DNA of 64,000 nucleotides. Origin: Fen-1254 sp963778945. Its GTDB lineage: Bacteria; Bacteroidota; Ignavibacteria; UBA10030. This document shows positions 56,374 through 64,000 of the stretch, one piece after another. The stretch spans positions 124,001-188,000 of the forward strand of contig CAVZWL010000007.1 of NCBI GenBank assembly GCA_963778945.1. The letters run 5' to 3'. The notes under the pieces were generated by a model, which saw only the letters and a program-made list of their open reading frames with translations, was not told where the DNA came from and made no database searches. Position numbers and translations under genes: made by a program. Each line of letters starts with the position of its first letter. The first letter of the stretch is position 1.

Positions 56374-56573
56374 AATAATTTAACTGATTATGCCGCATTC
56401 CTTGCCGGGGTGTTTGCAAAGGTTGCGAGTGTGGATGAGGGAAAATGAAGAGGATGTGCTGAACGAGAATTCTTCGCAGGCGAACAAGATGATTCCTTTT
56501 CCATTAAGTCGAGATAGAAATGACAATAAGTTCATTAATCCACAAACCAATCACACTTCCATAGGGGGAAAAT

Positions 56574-57008
56574 ATGGATCAGCTCTACAACAAAATCATC
56601 AAATCGGGGAATAATACGTATTCTCTGGATGTGAAGGAAGCAAAGAACCAGTCGAAATATCTCGCTATTACTTCGACTATGCCGTCCCGGGATGATCCGG
56701 AGAAAATAGTCACGCGAAGCGTGCTTGTTTTTAATAATGCCATCGATAATTTTGTCAGCACATTAAAAGAAGCTTCGCAGGTGATGAAGTCGGAATCAGA
56801 CTTCAGTAAAATGATTCATTCCGGAAAAACGACGTATTTTGTCGACGTGAAAGAGGCAAAAAATCAAAGCAAGTATCTTTCCATCGCCTCCACGCATCCT
56901 TCCAAAGACGATGCCAAAAAATTTACACGGCAAAGCATTGCGGTTTTCGATAAGGCGGCGCCGGATTTTGTGGCGGCTGTCGAGGAATCGCTGCCGTTTT
57001 TGAAATAG
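56574..57008 (+). CDS. PUR-alpha-like nucleic acid-binding protein (DUF3276), duplicated domain
   Basis: 144 residues consisting of two copies of the PUR repeat: SGNNTYSLDVKEAKNQSKYLAI (residues 11-32) and SGKTTYFVDVKEAKNQSKYLSI (82-103), each followed by a Ser/Thr-rich strand and VLVFNNAIDNFV / IAVFDKAAPDFV helix. Bacterial PUR proteins of this kind bind single-stranded DNA or RNA; they are characteristic of Bacteroidota and spirochaetes. Many homologues have only one repeat per chain. RBS GGGGGAAA before ATG. Confidence 0.9.
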   Translation: MDQLYNKIIKSGNNTYSLDVKEAKNQSKYLAITSTMPSRDDPEKIVTRSVLVFNNAIDNFVSTLKEASQVMKSESDFSKMIHSGKTTYFVDVKEAKNQSKYLSIASTHPSKDDAKKFTRQSIAVFDKAAPDFVAAVEESLPFLK

Positions 57009-57033
57009 GATATGCAGTTCGATGCTGTGAATG

Positions 57034-57060
57034 AGCCCGCTCTTCGGCGGGCTTTTCTTT
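57034..57060 (+). terminator. Rho-independent terminator of the PUR gene
   Basis: AGCCCGC (57034-57040) pairs with GCGGGCT (57047-57053) around TCTTCG, then TTTCTTTTTC. Confidence 0.88.
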
Positions 57061-57101
57061 TTCTTGTTTGTTCTCTCTTTATTGGGTAGATTTTATAAAG
57101 T

Positions 57102-58991
57102 ATGCGTATTCCCGATGAAAAAATAGAAGATGTCCGCCGTTCGAGCGATATTGTGGATGTTCTTTCTCCCTATGTCCGTTTGAAAAAACGTGGAAAGAAC
57201 TACATCGGGCTGTGTCCGTTCCATAAAGAAAAAACCCCTTCCTTTACCGTGAGCGCGGAAAAACAAATGTACCATTGTTTCGGGTGCTCCAAGGGAGGGA
57301 ATGTGTTTACTTTCGTTATGGAGATGGAAAAAGTTTCCTTCATCGAGGCGGTTCGATCTCTTGCCGGCACGTGCCGGGATAGAAATTCCCGACGACTCGC
57401 AATTCTCCTCCGAACAAAAGACAGAATCGGATCAATTGCTTGCCGTCTGCCGGTTTGCCGGCATTGTCTTCTACGAAAATCTGGTTAAAAGCGATGAAGG
57501 AAAATCCGCGCTTGAATATTTTCACAAACGCGGATTCACGGACGAAACAATCCGCACATTCGGATTGGGATACTCGCTGAATTCCTGGGATGCATTTATT
57601 CTGCGTGCGAAGTCGGAAGGTTTCCGCACTGGAAGATCTCATAAAAGCGGGACTTGCGCGAGCGCGCGAGGACGGTTCGCCGTACGATTATTTCCGGGGA
57701 CGTGCGATGTTTCCGATTTTTTCCACGGCCGGCCGTGTGATCGGTTTCGGCGCCCGAAAAATGCGCGAAGACGATCCGGTTGCGGGAAAATATATCAACT
57801 CTCCGGAAACGCCGATCTATAATAAAAGCCGCGTCCTCTTCGGCCTCTCGCATGCAAAAGAAGCGATACGTCATGAAGAGAGCGTTCTCATGGTCGAGGG
57901 CTACGCAGATCTTATTTCCCTTTATCAAGCCGGAATTCAAAACGTTGTGGCATCCAGCGGAACCGCTCTGACCGAAGAACAGCTTACGCTGATCGGTCAT
58001 TATACGCACAACCTGACCTTAATATACGACGGTGATTCCGCCGGTTCGAATGCCACCCTCCGGGGAATCGACCTGGCGCTGGCTCAGGATTTCGATATCA
58101 ATATCGTGGAACTGCCGGAAGAGGAAGATCCGGATTCGTTTGTTCAGAAGAACGGCGGAAATGCATTCAAAGAACTTATGAAAAATGCGGTTTCCTTTAT
58201 TGAATTTAAGACAAAAAAATATTTAGCAGCCGGCGTTCTGGCGACTCCAGCAGGAAAAACGAATGCTCTTCGTTCCATCGTTCAATCCATCGCCAAAATC
58301 AACGATGAATTGAAACGTAATGTCTTTATTAAAGACGTGTCCGATAAATTTCAGATATACGAAAGCGTCCTCTTCCGTGAACTTGAACAGCGCTCTTTCG
58401 CAGGAGAAAAAGGAATCGCGCCGTTCCTTCGAAACAGCGCGCTCTGCCGAACGAAGAGAGCCGGAAAGCGTCCCGCAGGCGAAACCTGCCTCTCCGGCTC
58501 TGTTGGCGGAAGAAAAGGATCTTCTCAAAATATTCCTCGATGGGAATTTCGAAGTTATACAATTTGTTCTCTCTCATATAGGCATCGATCAAATAACCGA
58601 TACGCACGTCCGCACCATTCTTCAGCATGTGCTCGATATGGCGGATGAATCCGGATCGTTCGACGTGAACCGGCTCATGGCAGAAATACAGGATCCGGAA
58701 ATGAAAGGGCTGATCAGTGACGCAATGGTGAGTAAATACGAGTTAAGCCGCGGCTGGCTCGATATGGAAAAAGAAATCGATGAACCGAATCCGTGGAAAA
58801 TTGCCCGCGATGCCATAGTTGCAATACAAAAAAAGAATGTTTTGAAAGAGATGGAACAAAACGAGCGCAATCTCAAAGAAATTATGCAGCAGAAAGGGGA
58901 TACGATGCCGTATATGCAGAGACATGAAGAGTTGAAGAAAATACAGCGAGAGTTGAATTCTCCCGAGTATCTCAAAGTGAAAGCACAATAG
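57102..58991 (+). CDS. dnaG: DNA primase DnaG, three frame breaks
   Basis: Makes RNA primers for replication. About 628 residues after removing single extra bases near 57368 (in-frame GCC, extra G, GCA), 57625 and 58388. N-terminal zinc finger (CPFHKEKTPSF ... YHCFGCSKGGN), RNA polymerase domain with YFRGRAMFPIF and VIGFGARKM, TOPRIM with LMVEGYADLI, SSGTALTEEQ and YDGDSAG, and a C-terminal helical DnaB-binding region with Glu/Lys-rich linker. All motifs are conserved on both sides of each break, so the gene is probably intact. Confidence 0.94.
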
Positions 58992-59003
58992 AGGATTGAT
59001 CCG

Positions 59004-59279
59004 ATGCCACGAAAAACTCCGCTCATGATTTATATAACGCCCGGCAAATGCGATTTTTGCGGCTGCTGTGTAGGCGTGTGCCCGGAAGATGCCATTGAAC
59101 TGATGGAATCGCGAATCTCCATCATCGATGAACGCTGCACGAATTGCAGTAAATGCGTGTGGGCATGTCCGTGGGAAGTTATTAAATTTCATCGGGAAGG
59201 CGTTGCAGAGCTTCCTTCAGAGCAGCCGATGTTTTTGAATGCCGTGCAAACTGAATCCGGTAAAGAGTTTGATAAGTAG
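59004..59279 (+). CDS. 2[4Fe-4S] ferredoxin
   Basis: 91 residues with two clusters: CDFCGCCVGVCPEDAIEL and CTNCSKCVWACPWEVI, each CxxCxxCxxxC. The C-terminal about 35 residues are acidic. It ends 9 nt before the GGR-family gene and is likely its electron donor, as in archaeal and some bacterial GGR systems. Confidence 0.92.
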   Translation: MPRKTPLMIYITPGKCDFCGCCVGVCPEDAIELMESRISIIDERCTNCSKCVWACPWEVIKFHREGVAELPSEQPMFLNAVQTESGKEFDK

Positions 59280-59288
59280 GATGACAAA

Positions 59289-60462
59289 ATGAAGAAAGAA
59301 TATGATGTGATTGTTGTCGGCGGCGGTCCTGCCGGGTCCACAGCTGCACGATACGCGGCCTCAGGAGGCGCTTCTGTGTTGATACTGGAAAAAGACCGCG
59401 ACATCGGGTATCCGGTCCGCTGCGGCGAAGCGGTAAGTCACGAGGGCGTAACTCAATTCATCGAGCCGGATCCGAAATGGATTGCTGCGACCGTTACAAA
59501 ATTCCGTCTTGTGGCTCCAAACGGAAAAGAAGTCATTCCGCTTTTAGATGGGGCCGGATACGTCCTGGAACGCCGCTTGTTCGATTATGCGGTGGCGAAA
59601 CTTGCCGCAGAAGAAGGAGCGGAGATTATTACAAAAGCATACGCTTACGATCTGCTGACCGATTCGGCGGGGAAAGCCGTCGGGGTCAAAGCGCTGATTA
59701 AGGATGAACGGGTCGAAATCCGCTCGCGCATCGTGATCGGCGCGGACGGCGTAGAAAGCCGGGTCGGACGATGGGCCGGTATCGATTCCGTTTGCTCTAT
59801 CCACGATATGGAAAGCTGCGCGCAGATGACGCTGTCGCGGAATCGAAGTCGTGCAGGACCGGCTGGACTTTTATTTTGGCGAGGAGCTTGCTCCCGGCGG
59901 CTACCTGTGGGTTTTTCCCAAGGGAAAAAATTCCGCAAATGTCGGTATCGGTATTTCCGTCGAAGAGGCGAAGAAAAAATCCGCAATAAAATATCTGGAA
60001 GAATTCGTCGACCGTAGTTTTTCCTCATGCTGCAATGCTGACCCGCATTGCAGGCGGCGTGCCTTGTGCTGCAACATGCAGACACACTCGTTAAGAACAA
60101 CGTCATGCTGGTCGGCGATGCGGGACATCAGGTCAACCCGACCTCCGGCGGCGGCATCATCAGCGGCATGATCGGCGGCATGATAGCGGGACAGGTTGCT
60201 GCGGAAGCAATGAAAGCGAACGATCTTATCACTCCTGCCGGAATACCAAAAGCGCTGGCAGAAACGTCTCGGCTGGCGGCACGAAGTTTTCTATACTATA
60301 AAAGAGGCGATCTCCGATTTTTCCAACGAAACGCTGAACTCCATTGCAGAGTCCGCTTTGAAACTGCCGGAAGGTAAAAGAACGCTCGGCGGAATTTTCC
60401 GCGCTGCGCTGTGGAATAAGCCGTCGCTTTTAATCGACGTTGCGAAAGTGTTTATTTCTTGA
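59289..60462 (+). CDS. Geranylgeranyl reductase-family FAD oxidoreductase, four frame breaks
   Basis: Flavoprotein of the GGR family, which saturates isoprenoid chains. About 389 residues after removing four single extra bases (near 59838, 60021, 60077 and 60240). N-terminal Rossmann VVGGGPAGSTAARYAASGG; CGEAVS (GGR-type Cys); VIGADGVESRVGRW; YLWVFPKG; then MLVGDAGHQVNPTSGGGI (FAD-binding) and a helical C-terminus (AISDFSNETLNSIAESAL). The upstream ferredoxin is the probable donor. In bacteria the substrate could be quinone or carotenoid-type isoprenoids; unknown here. Confidence 0.88.
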
Positions 60463-60477
60463 AGACAGAAGTACAGA

Positions 60478-60660
60478 ATTTAGGAGTCAGGAGTCAGAAG
60501 GAGAGAGTAGAAGTCAGGAGTCAGAAGGCAGAAGGAGAGAAAGAGGACAGTAGATAGGGGGCGGAAGGAATATATCTCTATTTTCGTGTATTCCATATTC
60601 ATCTTCAATTCTAAATTCTTGTTTCTTACTTCTTACTTCTGTCTTCTTTCTCGCCGTTGC
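60478..60660. repeat. Heptanucleotide-period repeats between ggr and eno
   Basis: AGGAGTC, AGGAGTC, AGAAGGA, GAGAGTA, GAAGTCA, GGAGTCA, GAAGGCA, GAAGGAG follow each other near 60480-60540. The right part (60590-60660) has CTTCTTAC/CTTCTGT units, which look like reverse-complement relatives, with a non-repeat centre. The eno promoter probably lies just after, but is not resolved. Confidence 0.75.
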
Positions 60661-60793
60661 TTTTCCTGCAATTTTTGGCTTAATTAATATGATTGAGACA
60701 GTTTAAGCGATGCCGTTCCCGATGCACAAATCGGGAGATCCGGATTTTTATAAATAGATAATTCTTTTTGATAACCTTAATTTGGAGACGAAC

Positions 60794-62090
60794 ATGTCAC
60801 AAGTTATTACAGATGTATGGGCACGCGAGATTCTTGACTCGCGCGGCAATCCTACAATTGAAGTGGATGTCGAACTGGAAGACGGCACTGTCGGCCGTGC
60901 CGGAATTCCGAGCGGCGCTTCCACAGGCGAAAACGAAGCGGTCGAACTCCGCGACGGCGATAAGTCGCGTTACCTCGGCAAAGGCGTTTTGAAGGCCGTA
61001 GAAAATGTGAATACTATTATCGGCGAAGAAGTGGTCGGGTTCGATGCGACCGATCAGGTCGGTATCGACAAGATGATGATAGCGCTCGACGGCACGCCGA
61101 CAAAAGGCAAGCTCGGCGCGAATGCGATTCTGGGTGTTTCGCTGGCGGTCGCAAAAGCTTCAGCAGCATCGCTCAATGTTCCGCTCTATCATTATATCGG
61201 CGGCACGAACGCGAAAGTTTTGCCCGCTCCGATGATGAACATCATCAACGGCGGTTCGCACGCGGATAATAACGTCGATTTTCAGGAATTTATGATTTTC
61301 CCGATCGGCGTTCCGACATTTGCAGAAGCGCTGCGTACAGGCTCGGAAGTATTTCATACACTCAAGGGTGTACTGAAGAAAAAGGGATACAGCACAGCGG
61401 TCGGCGACGAAGGCGGCTTTGCTCCGAATTTGAAATCGAATGTCGAAGCGATTGAAGTGATACTCGAAGCCATTACCAAGGCCGGTTACAAGCCGGGCGA
61501 ACAGGTCTACATTGCGCTCGATCCAGCAGCCAGCGAATTTTACGATACGGAAAAAAAGAAATATGTTTTCCATAAATCGGATAAGTCGGAAAAATCCGCA
61601 GAAGAAATGGTGAAATTCTGGGAAAACTGGGTGAAGCAGTATCCGATCGCATCATCTGGAAGACGGTATGGCAGAAGGAGACTGGGACGGATGGAAGCTG
61701 CTGACCGATGCTGTCGGCAGCAAGATTCAACTGGTCGGCGACGATATTTTTGTGACGAACGTCGAATATTTGGCCAAAGGCATCGCCAGAGGAGTCGCGA
61801 ATTCGATTCTTATAAAGGTGAACCAGATCGGCACGCTGACCGAAACTCTGGATGCGGTCGAAATGGCAAAGAAAGCGCATTACACATCGGTGATCAGCCA
61901 TCGTTCCGGCGAAACGGAAGACACAACGATTGCGGATATCGCGGTCGCAACGAATTGCGGAATGATCAAGACCGGCTCTGCAAGCCGTACCGATCGAATC
62001 GCAAAATACAATCAACTGCTCCGCATTGAGGAAGAACTCGATACGAATGCGATCTATGCCGGTAAATCGGCCGTGAACGCAAAGCTGTAA
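60794..62090 (+). CDS. eno: Enolase, one frame break
   Basis: Glycolytic 2-phosphoglycerate dehydratase. About 431 residues from ATG 60794 (GGAGA nearby). Conserved segments: AREILDSRGNPTIEVDV, GxASTGENEAVELRDGD, GANAILGVSLAVAKA, the Glu in NVDFQEFMI, GDEGGFAPNL, and after one extra base at about 61655 the SLEDGMAEGDWDGW metal site, then the catalytic Lys in NSILIKVNQIGTLTET and SHRSGETEDTTIADIAV. Normal end. Confidence 0.96.
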
Positions 62091-62110
62091 TGAACAACGG
62101 TTCTTGCAAG

Positions 62111-62150
62111 GGTTGGCGGAAAAGGATTCCTTTTCTGCCAACCTTTTCTT
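62111..62150 (+). terminator. Rho-independent terminator of eno
   Basis: A 15-bp stem (62111-62125 with 62129-62143, one G-T pair; GGTTGGC/GCCAACC outer) with a 3-nt loop, followed by TTTTCTTTTG. Confidence 0.92.
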
Positions 62151-62195
62151 TTGCACAAAGAATATAGTGACATTTTATGGAAAGGCAATAAGACC

Positions 62196-63596
62196 ATGAT
62201 ACCAAAAATCAAATTCGGTACGGACGGCTGGCGGGGTGTTATCGCGGCCGATTTTACATTCGACAACCTCGCAAAAGTCGCTCTGGCAACGGCGAATTAT
62301 TACAAGAAGCACAAAAAAATCAAGAACGGCATCGTGGTCGGATACGATGCGCGTTTTCTTTCAAGGGAATTTGCTGAGAAGGTTTCCGAAGTCCTGGGCA
62401 ATCGGGGAATCAAGGTCATTTTATCGGATAAAATTTCTTCCACGCCGATGGTTTCGCTTCTGACCAGGAACCTGAATGCCGCCGCAGGAATTATCATCAC
62501 GGCGAGTCATAACCCGGCGCAGTACAACGGCTACAAGATCAAAGGCGATTTCGGCGGACCGGCATTTCCGGAAACAATTGCAAAAGTGGAAAAGGAACTG
62601 AAAAAAGTCATCAAGACCAATGTCGTATCGAAGAAGTCATTTGATGAATTGGTGGAAAAAGGAGTCATTCAACAGATCGATTTTACCGCGGCGTATGTGG
62701 CCGATGTGAAGAAGAAATTGAATATCGACTTTATTACATCTGCCGGAATCAAGATTGCGTACGATGCCATGCACGGAGCCGGACAGGGAGTGATGGGTCA
62801 GATCGTGCCTTTAAAAGTCTTCTTTGCGCGGGGATTTCAACCCGTCCTTCGGAGGCGCGCATCCCGAACCGCTGCCGCAGCATACCAAAGGCCTCGGTGA
62901 AGCAGTCGTGAAGGAAGGATGCGATATCGGCATTGCAACGGACGGCGACGCAGACAGGATCGGCGCTTACGATGAAAAAGGAAATTTCGTGGATTCCCAC
63001 CGCATCTTTGCTCTGTTTGCTGAAATACTTTGTGGAAGAAAAGCACCTGACCGGCGAAGTGGCGAAGTCGTTTTCCGTCAGCCAATTGATCGATCAATTA
63101 TGTAAAAAGCTCGGAGTGAAGCTGAATGAGACGCCGGTCGGATTCAAGTACCTCTGCCAATTGATGATCGAAAGGGATATTTTGATTGCAGGGGAAGAAA
63201 GCGGCGGGCTCGGCGTTAAAGGGCATTTGCCGGAACGGGACGGTATTTATATCGGATTGATCCTCTGCGAAATTCTGGCTGTCCGCAGGAAAAAGCTCAG
63301 CGAATTGGTGGAAGAACTGATGAACGAATTCGGCTGGCATTATTACAACCGCTACGATGCGCATCTGACGGAAAAAGAAAAACAGCGGATTTTAAAAGCA
63401 TACAAAAAAGGGGTCAAAGAAATAGCCGGATGTTCCGGTGCTTCGCGTGGAAACGAAAGACGGTTTCAAGCTCTTTATGGAAAACGGCTGGGTGCTTGTC
63501 CGCGCATCCGGGACTGAACCGCTCATCCGTTTTTATGCTGAAGCGGATTCGCCGGAAAAAGTGGAAACACTGCTCAAAGGAGCGCAGGCCGTATAG
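62196..63596 (+). CDS. Phosphohexomutase (phosphoglucomutase/phosphomannomutase family), three frame breaks
   Basis: About 465 residues after removing three single extra bases (near 62825, 63016 and 63428). Begins KIKFGTDGWRGVIAADFT; the phosphoserine is in IIITASHNPAQYNGYK; metal loop TDGDADR; sugar loop GEESGGLGVKGH; phosphate loop RASGTEPLIRFY. All four functional loops are present. It interconverts hexose-1- and -6-phosphate; whether the preference is glucose, mannose or glucosamine is not clear. The last break is again an in-frame GCC followed by an extra G. Confidence 0.93.
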
Positions 63597-63632
63597 TCAC
63601 GGATTTTGATCAGTTTTAATGAACATTCAAAG

Positions 63633-63667
63633 CCTCCAGATTCGTTTTTGCTGGAGGATTTTTTAAT
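63633..63667 (+). terminator. Rho-independent terminator of the phosphohexomutase gene
   Basis: CCTCCAG (63633-63639) pairs with CTGGAGG (63651-63657), followed by ATTTTTTAATG. Confidence 0.85.
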
Positions 63668-63787
63668 GCTTTTTAAATGGGATAGGTTAAAAATAAATTG
63701 TTCTTTAGCGGAACAAAATAACCACCTCTTTGCGTTTAATATAATGACACACAAAAAGAAAAACCTTACCTCCTCCCTAAAAATAAA

Positions 63788-63815
63788 GAAGCCAGATTGT
63801 AAAAAATCTGGCTTC
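63788..63815 (-). terminator. Hairpin, probably terminating a minus-strand gene to the right
   Basis: GAAGCCAGATT (63788-63798) pairs perfectly with AATCTGGCTTC (63805-63815). On the minus strand the stem is followed by TTTATTTTTA, a good U-run, so it likely belongs to a gene beyond the window edge. No plus-strand gene in the window needs it. Confidence 0.7.
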
Positions 63816-63831
63816 TCTCTCCTTTCAAAAT

Positions 63832-64000
63832 TGCAGATGTCAAATTTCAAATTGCAGATTTATTGGTTCTGAAAAACGTTCAAAGTGTTGCAGTGCTGCG
63901 GTGTTGCCGATGTTGCGGTTAAAATGTTGATTGTTATTTGAATGATTTCTGTCTTTTAAACTTCAGCAACCAAGAACCAAGAACTACGAACTCGATTTAT
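63832..64000. repeat. Heptanucleotide-period repeats at the window end
   Basis: TTGCAGA, TGTCAAA, TTTCAAA, TTGCAGA near 63830-63862; then GTTGCAG/TGCTGCG/GTGTTGC units; then AACCAAG, AACCAAG, AACTACG, AACTCGA near 63970-64000. Three repeat flavours are juxtaposed. No gene found here. Confidence 0.75.

Noticed and set aside
310..63430. A prfB-like programmed +1 frameshift signal shared by the broken genes
   Set aside because: No common slippery stop codon or Shine-Dalgarno-like stimulator precedes the breaks; only four share GCC-G, and the affected genes are unrelated.

Overview
The window looks like a chromosomal segment of a free-living, anaerobic or facultative bacterium of the Bacteroidota/Chlorobiota (FCB) group, most likely Ignavibacteria-like. 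The clues are a PUR-alpha-like (DUF3276) protein with a duplicated domain, DUF4097 and GIN-domain surface proteins, small outer-membrane beta-barrels, a TPR/DUF3857/transglutaminase protein, a bidirectional HoxEFUYH hydrogenase, GH29/GH92/GH105 glycan enzymes and abundant intergenic heptanucleotide repeats. The placement is inference; no rRNA or tRNA gene was recognised.

Layout. 1-7.4 kb: end of purN, purH, then a cell-elongation cluster mreB-mreC-mreD-mrdA-rodA. 7.4-7.8 kb: a Spy/CpxP-like periplasmic protein on the minus strand. 8.0-14.7 kb: hydrogenase block hypA-hypB, hoxE-F-U-Y-H and the maturation protease, with several ATGA/GTGA overlaps. 15-18.8 kb: one large TPR-DUF3857-transglutaminase gene. 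19-31.4 kb: clpP and carA (minus), cysE-cysK, an SDR, an aldehyde dehydrogenase, a beta-barrel protein (minus), groES-groEL behind a perfect CIRCE operator, a pterin carbinolamine dehydratase and an alpha/beta hydrolase. 31.8-43.9 kb: a second beta-barrel, an epimerase-SDR pair (minus), fucosidase-deoC-GH92, a GT39 membrane glycosyltransferase, two GNAT acetyltransferases and a GH105 enzyme. 44.3-56.4 kb: accessory zone with an AbiEi-type antitoxin, two Fic proteins, an Fe-S protein with a winged helix, a frame-broken esterase, DUF4097 and GIN proteins, a serine-hydrolase remnant, an ORF6N protein and a tiny zinc-ribbon gene, among many palindromic repeats. 56.5-63.6 kb: core genes again: PUR protein, dnaG, ferredoxin-GGR pair, eno, phosphohexomutase.

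Two features dominate the fine structure. First, conserved genes are repeatedly split by single-base frame breaks. I count about 30; nearly all are one extra base, a few are one missing base, and they are dense at 0-18 kb and 57-63.6 kb but nearly absent at 19-36 kb. Residual sequencing or assembly indels are the simplest explanation. I give each affected gene as one feature across its frame breaks. Second, the intergenic DNA carries several repeat families: heptanucleotide-period repeats, a MITE-like element with GTAACTACTCAGCGT termini (one copy flanked by 9-bp direct repeats), ACCTTGGAAAGGT palindromes, and a TGTAGCCGCG element.

Functionally, the hydrogenase block would couple NAD(H) to H2 with its own HypA/HypB nickel delivery and C-terminal protease. 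The elongasome cluster directs rod shape. The glycosidases with secretion signals suggest use of fucose-, mannose- and pectin-type glycans. The most system-like novelty is the AbiEi antitoxin followed 26 nt later by a Fic AMP-transferase instead of the usual AbiEii partner.
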